A DNA stretch of 64,000 nt from Hyphomicrobiales bacterium (lineage in GTDB: Bacteria; Pseudomonadota; Alphaproteobacteria; Rhizobiales; Rhizobiaceae), in NCBI GenBank assembly GCA_900469955.1, contig UBYX01000003.1, forward strand, positions 62,001-126,000, in the 5' to 3' direction. This document shows positions 54,159 to 62,941 of this stretch, one piece after another. The position numbers were made by a program, and so were the translations under genes. Below the pieces are notes generated by a model, which made no database searches, was not told the DNA's origin, and saw only the letters and a program-made list of their open reading frames with translations. Position 1 is the stretch's first letter; each line of letters begins with the position of its first letter.

Positions 54159-54396
54159 TCATCGCGAAAGTACATAGCCGACCTTCTTTCGGTCCCACGT
54201 GGTACTAGTAACGCCTTTCGCTATAAGCTTGTATTTTCTGGACCTTGCCGTTTTCGGTAAGCGGCAGCTCGTCGATGAAATAGCGGGGGGATCGAGGGGT
54301 ACGAACTACGTCCTCGGTCGCAATGTCGGGTAAAGTCGGGGATGAGTTGCCACATGCCGCTTCGGTCTCGGCACCGATGAACGCCTCCCGCGCTGC
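54159..54396 (-). pseudogene. Decayed C-terminal remnant of an AMP-dependent acyl-CoA ligase
   Basis: On the minus strand, part of this stretch reads RYFIDELPLTENGKVQK, the C-terminal catalytic-lysine segment of adenylate-forming ligases. A one-base shift at the A run near 54238 then restores YKLIAKGVTSTTWDRKK and a stop at 54159-54161, matching the usual ligase C-terminus. In the unshifted frame a stop follows after 12 more residues. No ligase body remains upstream; the frame meets TGA at 54397-54399. A gene fossil, unrelated in orientation to the siderophore genes. Confidence 0.7.
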
Positions 54397-54675
54397 TCAC
54401 ACGGCAATTCCATTTTCAAGGCGCCGATGCACCAATCTTAAGCCTGCCGGAAGTGATCGCCCCGTATCACAGGGGGCCGAAGAGCCAGATAGTTCAGCGC
54501 CTGCCTCGGCCTTGTACCGGTTCAGGCGCTCCATACCCCGACTTTGACCCACTCAGTTCTCGCCAGCGGATGTCGTAGTTGGCGTCGATAACAACCGATG
54601 TCATTTTGATATCACCCTTGCGACGACTAACAGGCGCAATTGCGGCGCCACGGGAGATCCTAATTTCCGGCTCAA
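54397..54675. other. Non-coding, probably decayed DNA
   Basis: Adjacent to the ligase remnant. Only short broken frames occur on both strands and no family is recognised. It also must contain the promoter of the Crp/Fnr-type gene. It looks like a scar between two unrelated modules. Confidence 0.5.
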
Positions 54676-55470
54676 GTGAACCAAATTACGCATGAGACGT
54701 TCGACTGGAACCAAGACAGCGGCGCGCTATGTCAACCATTCGTTCCAAAGGCAGGGATCTTGAGCTCAAACACCTCCGCTGATGTCCACAATCTTCTCCT
54801 TGCGGCGCTTGCGCCGCAGGACATGGCAGCGCTGAGCCCGCTTCTTGAGCCCGTGATGTTGAAACAGAACGAGATTCTCTTTGAGCCAAACACTCCCATC
54901 CAATATGTCTACTTCTTTGGTGGTGGCCTCTCCTCTGAGATTGCTATAAACGCGGGCTCGAATCGGATTGAGGTTGGCTGTATCGGGCGGGAGGGGCTGT
55001 CTGGCGTGCCGGCCGTGCTCGGCGTTGATATGACGCCGCACCAGAGTTTCATGCAAGTTGGAGGGCCGGCCCTGCGGATAAGATCGTCGGAGCTGCAGCA
55101 GGCGATGGAGGCAAGCGCCCCGTTGCGTAAGCTCCTCCTCCGATTTGCACATGTCTTCATGATTCAGATCGCTGCGACTGCACTTGCCGATGGTAAGTAT
55201 AGCGTAGAGCAGCGTCTCGCCCGCTGGCTATTGATGTGCCACGACAGACTTGGTGGCGAGCTTCCCCTGACTCACGAGTTTCTAGCGCTGATGTTGGGGG
55301 TCCGGCGGCCGAGCGTAACAGACGCATTACATATTCTTGAAGGGAACCACCTTATAAAAGCGGAACGCGGCCTTGTTACGATCAGAAACCGCTCGACGCT
55401 CGAGGCGCTGGCAGGCGGGTCCTATGGAATTCCTGAAGCGGAATACCGCCGCCTTATCTCAAGGAATTGA
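54676..55470 (+). CDS. Crp/Fnr family transcriptional regulator
   Basis: 264 residues from GTG 54676; the start is uncertain because no clear ribosome-binding site precedes it. A cyclic-nucleotide-like sensor domain (about 40-155, LLEPVMLKQNEILFEPNTPIQYVYF) is followed by a C-terminal winged helix (LPLTHEFLALMLGVRRPSVTDAL). There is no Fnr cysteine cluster. This subgroup is common in rhizobia, often orphan. Control of the downstream arabinose-lipid cluster is possible but not shown. Confidence 0.88.
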   Translation: MNQITHETFDWNQDSGALCQPFVPKAGILSSNTSADVHNLLLAALAPQDMAALSPLLEPVMLKQNEILFEPNTPIQYVYFFGGGLSSEIAINAGSNRIEVGCIGREGLSGVPAVLGVDMTPHQSFMQVGGPALRIRSSELQQAMEASAPLRKLLLRFAHVFMIQIAATALADGKYSVEQRLARWLLMCHDRLGGELPLTHEFLALMLGVRRPSVTDALHILEGNHLIKAERGLVTIRNRSTLEALAGGSYGIPEAEYRRLISRN

Positions 55471-55713
55471 GTTTGAGCCGAACATCGACAACCGTCGGTT
55501 CCGGTACGATAGCAGACGGAGGTGCGGAGACAGCGCCGTGGCTGGCACAAGGAAGGTGGCGTGATCGTTTTCATCCCGCCTCAATCTGACACCTTCCGCC
55601 ATTTTTGAGATCGTTACAGAGCGCTCCGCGATTGATGGAACCTAACAGCCGCGATTGCTGTTAGCACACCTCGAAGCCTCCGCGCCCTAGGGGGCTGCAG
55701 GAAAGGGTGCGAT

Positions 55714-57261
55714 GTGAGCGAACTGCAGCAGGAGTTTCCAGAGTCATCCGTCCAGCTCCGCTTTCGGAGCTCAGAGCAGGGTCGGCAGAAGCATCGCAAC
55801 CAATCAGAGACTGTCGCCGAAGATTCACCCGCATCGGAGTTCGCAGGAGCGGCACGGCCGCTGGTTGTAGATCTTGACGGTACACTGGTTCGATCTGATC
55901 TCCTCATCGAGACTGCCTTCTCAGAACTCAGTCACCGTCCCCATTCGATCATCGACATGATCCGCGCTCTGTCGAAAGGAAAGGCGTGCTTAAAGCATCG
56001 CATTTCTGAACCTGCTGACTTCGATCCGGCGATGCTGCCTTATGATGGGACGGTTCTGAAGCTGATCGAAAAAGCCCTGGACGATGGGCGACCTGTTTAT
56101 CTTGCATCGGCCAGTCACGAGCGCCTGGTATCCGCGATTGCCGACCATCTCGGCTTTTTCACAAGTTGGTTTGCTACCGACGCCGTTACGAACTGTGCGG
56201 CCGAAATCAAGGCGGAGAAGCTTGTCGCGGCCTTCGGTGAAAGGGGCTTCGATTATGTCGGCAATGATTCCGCCGATCTCCCGGTTTGGCGCCGCGCCGC
56301 AAAATCCTACGCAATTCGAACGCCGGCGATGGTGGCGCGAAATCTTTCGAGCCAATCTAGGGATGTCGAACATCTATCCTATGACAAGCCGACATGGCGA
56401 ACCTGGGCGAGGCAACTGCGGGTACATCAATACGCCAAAAACGGATTGGTATTTATTCCCCTTCTCACCAATCACCTCTTCGATTGGCAAAGCGTGCTGC
56501 AGGCACTGTTTGCCGCAGTCGCCTTTTCACTTTGCGCTTCAAGCGTCTATCTCTTGAATGATCTTGTCGACCTGCAGGACGACCGGGCGCACCCTACCAA
56601 ATGTCGGCGGCCGCTCGCATGCGGAGACATTGCCCTGTCACAGGCACTGATGGCGATCCCGATCCTGTTTCTGCTGTCGCTCGCGATTTCTGCGTGGGTT
56701 TCATTGGGTTTTCTCGGCATTCTGGCGACCTATTTCGCGCTGACCACTGCCTATTCGTTCTTTCTGAAGCGCAAGATAATCGTCGATGTCGTGGCGCTTG
56801 CGGGGCTTTATACGATGCGGGTGATTGGCGGAGCCGTGGCGCTCTCCGTCTGGGTTTCGCCCTGGCTACTTGCCTTTGTCATGAGTTGGTTCCTGTCGCT
56901 TGCGCTTGTGAAGCGCTACGTCGAACTCAAGGCGAGGCGCGAGGCGAACCTGCCGGACTCGAAGAGCCGGGGCTACCGCAACAGCGACCTCGATGTTGTC
57001 GGAGCCTTGGCAACCGCCTCGGGTCTAAATGGGCTCACTCTCTTTGCGCTCTATATTTCGAGCGACGGCGTCCAAGACCTCTATGCCCGGCCCGCAATCT
57101 TGTGGCTGGTCGGCCCGATCCTGGCCTATTGGATGGCGCGAGTACTGATGCTCGCACACAGAGGGCTGATGAATGATGATCCTGTCGTCTTTGCGCTAAA
57201 GGACAAAATTAGTCTCGCTACGCTCGGTGCAGTCGGGGCCGTCGTCATCGGCGCAATTTGA
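55714..57261 (+). CDS. HAD hydrolase fused to UbiA prenyltransferase (DPPR synthase-like)
   Basis: 515 residues. An N-terminal HAD domain (about 48-230) has the nucleophile motif Asp53-Leu-Asp55-Gly-Thr, and YVGNDSADLPVW as motif IV. A C-terminal UbiA domain (about 240-515) has 8-9 helices with the Mg-diphosphate motif starting at Asn282 (NDLVDLQDD), then HPTKCRRPLACG. The UbiA part resembles decaprenyl-phosphate phosphoribosyltransferase (mycobacterial Rv3806c) and rhizobial NoeC. GTG 55714 has AGGAAAGGG upstream. The HAD domain may remove the 5-phosphate from the product, so one protein could do two steps of polyprenyl-phosphoryl ribose formation; that is inference from the neighbours. Confidence 0.88.
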   Translation: MSELQQEFPESSVQLRFRSSEQGRQKHRNQSETVAEDSPASEFAGAARPLVVDLDGTLVRSDLLIETAFSELSHRPHSIIDMIRALSKGKACLKHRISEPADFDPAMLPYDGTVLKLIEKALDDGRPVYLASASHERLVSAIADHLGFFTSWFATDAVTNCAAEIKAEKLVAAFGERGFDYVGNDSADLPVWRRAAKSYAIRTPAMVARNLSSQSRDVEHLSYDKPTWRTWARQLRVHQYAKNGLVFIPLLTNHLFDWQSVLQALFAAVAFSLCASSVYLLNDLVDLQDDRAHPTKCRRPLACGDIALSQALMAIPILFLLSLAISAWVSLGFLGILATYFALTTAYSFFLKRKIIVDVVALAGLYTMRVIGGAVALSVWVSPWLLAFVMSWFLSLALVKRYVELKARREANLPDSKSRGYRNSDLDVVGALATASGLNGLTLFALYISSDGVQDLYARPAILWLVGPILAYWMARVLMLAHRGLMNDDPVVFALKDKISLATLGAVGAVVIGAI

Positions 57262-57314
57262 GGTCGCACCCACATGCACATCACTCTGTCCGCTGTCGCG
57301 CGAGGTCACGGCCG

Positions 57315-57713
57315 ATGAGATTTGCCGCTCGCTATATCGTCTTCGCCGTCGCCTCGACAGTTGTAAATTTTGCAGTCCAGGAGGCGGTTGTGCAGACCGC
57401 CCCGACCCAGTCATTGGCACTATCGATCCTGGCCGGCACGGTTGCCGGCTTCGCTGTCAAATACGTACTCGACAAGAAATGGATCTTCTTCGACGACTAT
57501 ACTTCGCATGGAAGCGAGATCCGGAAGATCGCTCTTTATGGCATGTTCAGCGTGCTGACAACCGCGGTATTCTGGTGTTTTGAAGTCACTTTCTGGGTGC
57601 TTTGGCGGACGGAACTCGCCAAGTATTCCGGTGGCGCACTCGGCCTCGCGATCGGATATATATCGAAATACGCCCTGGATCGGAGGTTCGTATTCAGGTC
57701 GGAGAGGACGTGA
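57315..57713 (+). CDS. GtrA family membrane protein
   Basis: 132 residues with four predicted membrane helices and the GtrA hallmarks FAVKYVLDKKWIF and YISKYALDRRFVF. ATG 57315 is the sensible start. GtrA proteins are implicated in handling or flipping polyprenyl-phosphate sugars; mycobacterial Rv3789 sits beside dprE1 in the same way. Lies 1 nt before the DprE1-like gene. Confidence 0.88.
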   Translation: MRFAARYIVFAVASTVVNFAVQEAVVQTAPTQSLALSILAGTVAGFAVKYVLDKKWIFFDDYTSHGSEIRKIALYGMFSVLTTAVFWCFEVTFWVLWRTELAKYSGGALGLAIGYISKYALDRRFVFRSERT

Positions 57714-57714
57714 C

Positions 57715-59046
57715 ATGAGCCTGCAGGGCTGGGGGCGTTATCGGAACTACGACAGCGAGGTGCTGGAATGCCTCCTTCCGCGGTCTGTGAGAACCATGGT
57801 GTCTTCCGGGGCAGGCCTCATCGCACGCGGGAATGGTCGCTCCTATGGAGATGCCGCGGTTGGCGAGATCACGACATTGATGTGTGGCGGGCTCAGCCGG
57901 ATGAAAGCCTTCGATCCGGGCACCGGCATTCTCACTGTGGAAGGCGGCACGCTGCTTTCAGACATATTACAGGCCTTTATTCCTCGCGGTTACTTTCCGC
58001 CGGTGGTGCCCGGCACCAAGTTCGTCACGGTCGGCGGCATGATCGCCGCGGACGTGCACGGTAAGAACCACCATCAAGTAGGCGGGTTCGGGGATCACGT
58101 GACACAGCTCAAGCTGGTCGTCGCAAGCGGGGAACTGGTGACCTGCAGCCGCACGGAAAACCCCGAGCTTTTCCTCGCGACCATCGGCGGCATGGGCCTG
58201 ACCGGCGTCATCGTCGAAGCAAGTTTTAAAATGAGGCCGATCGAGACCGGCTGGATTCTGCAGAAGACGACGGTCGCGCAGGACTTAGGCGGGGCCTTGA
58301 AGGTGCTGCAGGCGACGGATGAGCTTACCTATTCTGTCGCCTGGATCGACTGCCTCGCTACGGGAAAGTCCATGGGCCGATCGCTCATCTTTACCGGCGA
58401 GCACGCGACGCGGGAGCAGGTTACTTCCCGAATGCCGCAAGCGAAGTTCTTTCCTGCGACAATGGAGCCAAAGCTTAGCCTCCCCTTTGACTTTCCCGCG
58501 TGGATCCTCAATCGCGCCAGCGTCTCGGCCTTCAATGAGATGTATTTCAGGGCCGGCGCACGCAAGGCCGGACCTCCATCGCTGGTCCACTGGAACCCTT
58601 ACTTCTTCCCACTGGACGGCATTCATCGATGGAATCGCCTTTACGGCAAGCGGGGTTTCCTTCAGCACCAATGCGTCGTCCCGGAGGGCAACGCGCTTGC
58701 TGTCCTCGGCGAGATGCTCGAACGATTTGTTCGCTCGGGTAAAGGTTCCTTCCTCGCCGTTCTCAAGAAGCTTGGTCGGGGCGGCGGGCTCATCTCCTTC
58801 CCCACTTCAGGCTACACTCTGGCCCTCGACCTTCCGGCGACCGCGGACGTGTTTCCGCTTCTGGAGGAAATAGACAAGATCGTTGTCCACGCCGGGGGTC
58901 GGCTCTATCTAGCCAAGGATGCGCGACAATCCCGACAAACATTCGAAGCCGGTTACCCGCAACTTTCGGCATTCAAAGAATTGCGCCGGGTAACCGGCGC
59001 CGACCGTCGCTTTCGATCCCATCTTTCGACAAGGCTCGGCATATGA
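57715..59046 (+). CDS. FAD-binding oxidoreductase, DprE1-like (polyprenyl-phosphoryl-ribose 2'-oxidase)
   Basis: 443 residues. FAD domain: ARGNGRSYGDAAVGE, VPGTKFVTVGGMIAADVHGKNHH (the HGKNHH His is the flavin-contact residue of DprE1) and IGGMGLTGVI. The substrate domain ends in GGRLYLAKDARQS with the conserved catalytic-site Lys. Where mycobacterial DprE1 has the drug-reactive Cys387, this protein has Ala370 (TLALD). It is expected to oxidise the 2'-hydroxyl of polyprenyl-phosphoryl ribose to the keto form, with the next gene completing epimerisation to arabinose. Confidence 0.9.
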   Translation: MSLQGWGRYRNYDSEVLECLLPRSVRTMVSSGAGLIARGNGRSYGDAAVGEITTLMCGGLSRMKAFDPGTGILTVEGGTLLSDILQAFIPRGYFPPVVPGTKFVTVGGMIAADVHGKNHHQVGGFGDHVTQLKLVVASGELVTCSRTENPELFLATIGGMGLTGVIVEASFKMRPIETGWILQKTTVAQDLGGALKVLQATDELTYSVAWIDCLATGKSMGRSLIFTGEHATREQVTSRMPQAKFFPATMEPKLSLPFDFPAWILNRASVSAFNEMYFRAGARKAGPPSLVHWNPYFFPLDGIHRWNRLYGKRGFLQHQCVVPEGNALAVLGEMLERFVRSGKGSFLAVLKKLGRGGGLISFPTSGYTLALDLPATADVFPLLEEIDKIVVHAGGRLYLAKDARQSRQTFEAGYPQLSAFKELRRVTGADRRFRSHLSTRLGI

Positions 59047-59792
59047 ACAGAACCGGCAAGACCCTTCTCCTGATCGGCGCTACCTCGGACATCGGCCGGG
59101 CAACCGGACTGGTCTATGCCATGGCCGGCTGGGACTTGCAGCTTGCGGGGAGAAACCTTGAAGCCGTTCGCCGCGAAGCGGATGATATCGGAACGCGAAG
59201 CGGCGCCTCGGTCTCTGTCCATCATCTCGATATTCTGGACACCAGCCGGTTCGAGGACTTCTGTGGGGCCTTGCCGACATTGCCGGACACGGTCGTCTGC
59301 GTTGTTGGTCAGCTTGGCGAACAGCAGCGCGCCGAACGAGAACTCGATCATGCAACGCAGGTGCTGCGGACGAATTTCGAAGGACCGGCGCTGCTTCTGG
59401 GCCTGATTGCGGAACGCTTCGCGAAACGGGGCTCCGGTACGATTATTGGCATCAGCTCGGTCGCGGGTGACCGCGGACGGGGGTCGAACTATGTCTATGG
59501 CGCTGCAAAAGCAGGTCTTAGCGCATTCCTCTCCGGATTGAGGAACCGGCTTGCATCTGCAGGTGTTCGAGTCCTCACCGTCAAACCCGGCTTCGTACGC
59601 ACCCGAATGACAGCTGCAATGAAACTCCCGCCTCTGCTCACGGCCGAGCCGGGCCAGGTTGCCGACGCAATCTTTTCCGCGTCCGAGATGAAGAAGCAGC
59701 GCGAGGTCATTTACGTCCGGGGGCTGTGGTGGCCAATCATGCTTGCGATTCGCTCGATACCGGAGCCGATCTTCAAGAGGCTGCGATTGTGA
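59043..59792 (+). CDS. SDR family oxidoreductase, DprE2-like
   Basis: 249 residues, overlapping the DprE1-like gene by ATGA. Rossmann motif LLIGATSDIGRATG, catalytic Ser in GISSVAGDRG and the Y-x-x-x-K motif in YGAAKAG. A hydrophobic C-terminus (LWWPIMLAIRSIPEPIFKRL) could associate with the membrane, as in DprE2. Probably reduces the keto intermediate with NAD(P)H to give polyprenyl-phosphoryl arabinose. Confidence 0.88.
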   Translation: MNRTGKTLLLIGATSDIGRATGLVYAMAGWDLQLAGRNLEAVRREADDIGTRSGASVSVHHLDILDTSRFEDFCGALPTLPDTVVCVVGQLGEQQRAERELDHATQVLRTNFEGPALLLGLIAERFAKRGSGTIIGISSVAGDRGRGSNYVYGAAKAGLSAFLSGLRNRLASAGVRVLTVKPGFVRTRMTAAMKLPPLLTAEPGQVADAIFSASEMKKQREVIYVRGLWWPIMLAIRSIPEPIFKRLRL

Positions 59793-61402
59793 GCGAATCT
59801 CTGACCGGCACGAAGACGTTCGGAACCTCCAGGTGGCACAGGCTTTCACCGGCCATGTCCATCTTGCTGATTGGCTTTTTGCTGGCAGCGCTTCTTGCAA
59901 CCCCTGGGGTTACGGTCACAACAAAATCGCTCGATCAACTTTTTCTCGCGTTCGATTGGATACAGCGCCTCTTGAAAGGGCAGGTGCCACTCACCGACTT
60001 CCACGGCAGCCTTGGCCCGCTTGCCTATCTTCTGCCCGCGCTCGGTTATCGCCTCACCGGAAGTTTTGGCGGCGCCATGCCCGCAGCACTTGCGCTAGTC
60101 GTAGTGCTCATGACAATCGTATCGAGCCATGTGCTCGTCAGCCGACTGCGACCTTATCTGGCAATTGTCTTTGCAGCCTTCGTGCTGCTGATACTGTCGG
60201 CCCCGGTCAAGCTCGGAGAACCTGTCACCGCGTTATCCTTCGGCTTATATCACGACCGGATTGGCTGGGCCGTCATAGCCCTCCTGTTCGTCATGTATCT
60301 ACGGCCAAATCATCCGCTTGGCTGGCAAACGGTGCTCGACGCGATTTCTGCTGCCATCATGACGCTGGTGCTGGTCTACATACGCGCCCCCTATGGGTTG
60401 CTGGCCCTCGCCTTTCTCATCTTCATGCTCACGGACAAGCGCCAGTGCCTGTGGCCTGCCGCAGCTCTTTTTCTTGTCATTGTCGCAATCGTCGCGGCCG
60501 AGACGACCTTCATCGGCTCCTTCGCCTATGTAAGCGAGGTCTGGCACCGGATCAAATCGGACGGCCTTGCAGGTGGAGGTTGGCCGGATTTGCTCGACAA
60601 AGGGCTCGGGAACCTTACCGATCTGCTGCTTCTTTCGGTTCTAGCCTCGCTCATGCTTTGGCGGAAGCGAAGCCTACGCGATCTTGTTTTCGTGCTCCTA
60701 TGTGCCGTCGGTGGCTTGTGGCTCTTAAGCCATAACCTGCAGCGCTGGGGCATCATCACGGTTCATGCAGGAGCCCTGGTGATGACAGAACTCCTCCTGC
60801 GCCGAATGGATGAGGATCCTCGATACCGTGAGAGGTCCGTGGTCAATCCTGCAGGGGTCAACCTGTTCTTCCTTGCCTTCGTGTTGCCGACCATCCTCCA
60901 GTGTGGCATGGCCCTGGCGTTGCACGCCGGCGCGGCAGTCGCCAAAGCGGGCCAATCTCTCGCTCTGCCGCGCGTGGATGGTGTTCAGCTCGCCGATCTC
61001 TGGACTACGGGAGATTTTCGCGCAGCAGCCTTCTATCTTGACATGGTGCAGGAGGGGCGAAGCCTGCTCGACGGGCTTCAAGAGCCGATCAAAAACCTGT
61101 CCGTGCTCGGCAGCGTCAATGTTTTTTCCACTGTTCTGGACCTCGAACCCGCGCAAGGGGGCATTGCAGACGTTCGGTGGGATTTCGCTGACCAGGGTCC
61201 TAAAACCGCCGCGCCAGCAGAACTGCTCGGGTCAGCCGATACGGTTCTGTTGCGGAAGTTTGAAGACCCGGCGGACGATTTGCGGCAGCTCTATCTGCCG
61301 TACCTGCAGCAAAACTACCTGCAGGCCGGCGAAAGCCAGAACTGGATGCTCTTTCACCGGCAACAACCGGTTTCCGGGCCGCCACGGCAGACCTCACCAT
61401 GA
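59789..61402 (+). CDS. Polytopic membrane protein, putative GT-C glycosyltransferase (paralogue 1)
   Basis: 537 residues from GTG 59789, which overlaps the preceding stop. About 10-11 hydrophobic segments and a soluble C-terminal tail of about 120 residues. After the first helix lies KGQVPLTDFHGSLGPLAY, a loop resembling the G-x-x-P-x-x-D-F-x-x-x-x-G-P segment of GT-C transferases. Later conserved blocks are LYHDRIGWAVIALLFVMYL and VYIRAPYGLLALAF. I do not recognise a named family. Following a complete lipid-linked pentose pathway, it may transfer that sugar in the periplasm. Less conserved in the first loop than its two neighbours. Confidence 0.75.
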   Translation: MSESLTGTKTFGTSRWHRLSPAMSILLIGFLLAALLATPGVTVTTKSLDQLFLAFDWIQRLLKGQVPLTDFHGSLGPLAYLLPALGYRLTGSFGGAMPAALALVVVLMTIVSSHVLVSRLRPYLAIVFAAFVLLILSAPVKLGEPVTALSFGLYHDRIGWAVIALLFVMYLRPNHPLGWQTVLDAISAAIMTLVLVYIRAPYGLLALAFLIFMLTDKRQCLWPAAALFLVIVAIVAAETTFIGSFAYVSEVWHRIKSDGLAGGGWPDLLDKGLGNLTDLLLLSVLASLMLWRKRSLRDLVFVLLCAVGGLWLLSHNLQRWGIITVHAGALVMTELLLRRMDEDPRYRERSVVNPAGVNLFFLAFVLPTILQCGMALALHAGAAVAKAGQSLALPRVDGVQLADLWTTGDFRAAAFYLDMVQEGRSLLDGLQEPIKNLSVLGSVNVFSTVLDLEPAQGGIADVRWDFADQGPKTAAPAELLGSADTVLLRKFEDPADDLRQLYLPYLQQNYLQAGESQNWMLFHRQQPVSGPPRQTSP

Positions 61403-62934
61403 CGCGCGCGGTTCAAGCAGCGATACCGATCGCAGCAATGGCGATAGCTTGCGCGGCTATGCTCTGGCTGCCCGGCCGCACGATTACTGCCGGCTTCATC
61501 AACGACGTGCTGATATTCATCGACGGTGCGCATCGGATCGCCTTTGGACAGGTGCCGAACCGCGATTTTCATTCCGCGCTCGGGCCGCTTGTCTTTTATC
61601 TTCCAGCGCTTGGATACTGGCTATCGGGTAGTTTAGGCGCTGCGATGCCGGTCGGAATGGCGATATTGCTAATCGGCTTTCTGCCGGCGATGATCCGCAT
61701 CCTCCAATCCCGCCTTTCTCCTTTTCTGGCTGTGGTGCTTGGCGCCCTACTGATCGTCATTCTCGCCGCCCCGATCAACCTCGGTAGCCCGGTGACGCTG
61801 CTGACCTTCGCCATGTTCTATAATCGCATCGGCTGGGCCGCCTTGGCGCTGCTGCTTGTGATGTATCTCCGGCCCGCTGAGCAGACGGCGAAATCCCGCC
61901 TCGTCGACGCGTTGGCCGCAAGCTTCCTCCTCTTGGTGCAGATTTACACAAAGGCGACTTACGGCGTGGCGGGGCTCGGCTTCGTCGTCATTCTGCTTCT
62001 CGATGGGCGGCAGCGTGGCTGGGCGATGATGTCCTTGGTTCTGACCGCGATCGTCATGATTGCGATCGAGTTGGCTTGGGGCGGTTCCCGCGAGCATCTG
62101 GGGGATTTGAGGGCGGCGGCAAACGTAAGCGGCGGGCGCGATGTGGCAAGCCTGATCCGCAACATGCTGGACAACCTCTCGGACCTCACGCTGTTTTGGT
62201 TGGTCGCAGGTATTGCGGTTTGGCAGGCGCGCAGTATCGCTGACCTGCTCTTCTACGGGTTCTGCTTCGTCGCAGGTCTGCTCATCCTAAACCAGAACGC
62301 CCATGGCTGGGGCATCATCACCCTTTATAGCGGCGTCGCGGTTGCGGTGGAGCGCACTGTACGTTTGGCTTCGGTTGGAAAACGGAACGCCGTGCCGACA
62401 CGGCTCGTCTTGGGCCTGCCGCTGCTTGTCCTTTTCCTCTTCCTCCCCCCCATTGCCCATTATGGGGCTGCGTTGGCACTTCATTCTGCGCTTGCCGGAG
62501 CAGATGCCGGCGAGCCTCTCGGACCACCGCTCTTTGACGACCTGAGAAACTTCGAGCCGCCGGAGGGCCAGCCGCGGTTCATGATGCAGTATGTGGACAG
62601 CATAAAGAGCGGTGGCGAGCTGCTACGGACACTTGGCGTTGATCTTGAACGGGTGTTGGTGCTCGATTTCGTCAATCCGTTTTCGGCGGGACTGAACATA
62701 CGGCCCCCGACGGGAGACAGCTCCTGGCTGCATTGGAAGCGAAACATCGATGAACGAAACCATCCGCCTGCCGAAGTCCTCTTTGCCGATGTGAAGATCG
62801 TAATGATCCCGAAGCCCGGCATCAACGGCCTTCCGTTGCAGGACCTTTACGGGAGCTACATCTCGAGGGAGTTCCAGCTGCTAAGGGAGACCAGCGAGTG
62901 GACGGTCTACCTGCGACGTCAAGCGGGTGGTTGA
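61399..62934 (+). CDS. Polytopic membrane protein, putative GT-C glycosyltransferase (paralogue 2)
   Basis: 511 residues, ATGA overlap with paralogue 1. Same architecture: first helix, then GRTITAGFINDVLIFIDG and GQVPNRDFHSALGPLVFYLP, then FYNRIGWAALALLLVMYLRP, IYTKATYGVAGLGF and LNQNAHGWGIITLYSG, with a C-terminal periplasmic-looking tail of about 130 residues. Asp and Asn residues in the first loop (NDVLIFIDG, NRDFHS) are candidates for a catalytic site. Function inferred only from context. Confidence 0.75.
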   Translation: MTRAVQAAIPIAAMAIACAAMLWLPGRTITAGFINDVLIFIDGAHRIAFGQVPNRDFHSALGPLVFYLPALGYWLSGSLGAAMPVGMAILLIGFLPAMIRILQSRLSPFLAVVLGALLIVILAAPINLGSPVTLLTFAMFYNRIGWAALALLLVMYLRPAEQTAKSRLVDALAASFLLLVQIYTKATYGVAGLGFVVILLLDGRQRGWAMMSLVLTAIVMIAIELAWGGSREHLGDLRAAANVSGGRDVASLIRNMLDNLSDLTLFWLVAGIAVWQARSIADLLFYGFCFVAGLLILNQNAHGWGIITLYSGVAVAVERTVRLASVGKRNAVPTRLVLGLPLLVLFLFLPPIAHYGAALALHSALAGADAGEPLGPPLFDDLRNFEPPEGQPRFMMQYVDSIKSGGELLRTLGVDLERVLVLDFVNPFSAGLNIRPPTGDSSWLHWKRNIDERNHPPAEVLFADVKIVMIPKPGINGLPLQDLYGSYISREFQLLRETSEWTVYLRRQAGG

Positions 62935-62941
62935 GGTGGGC

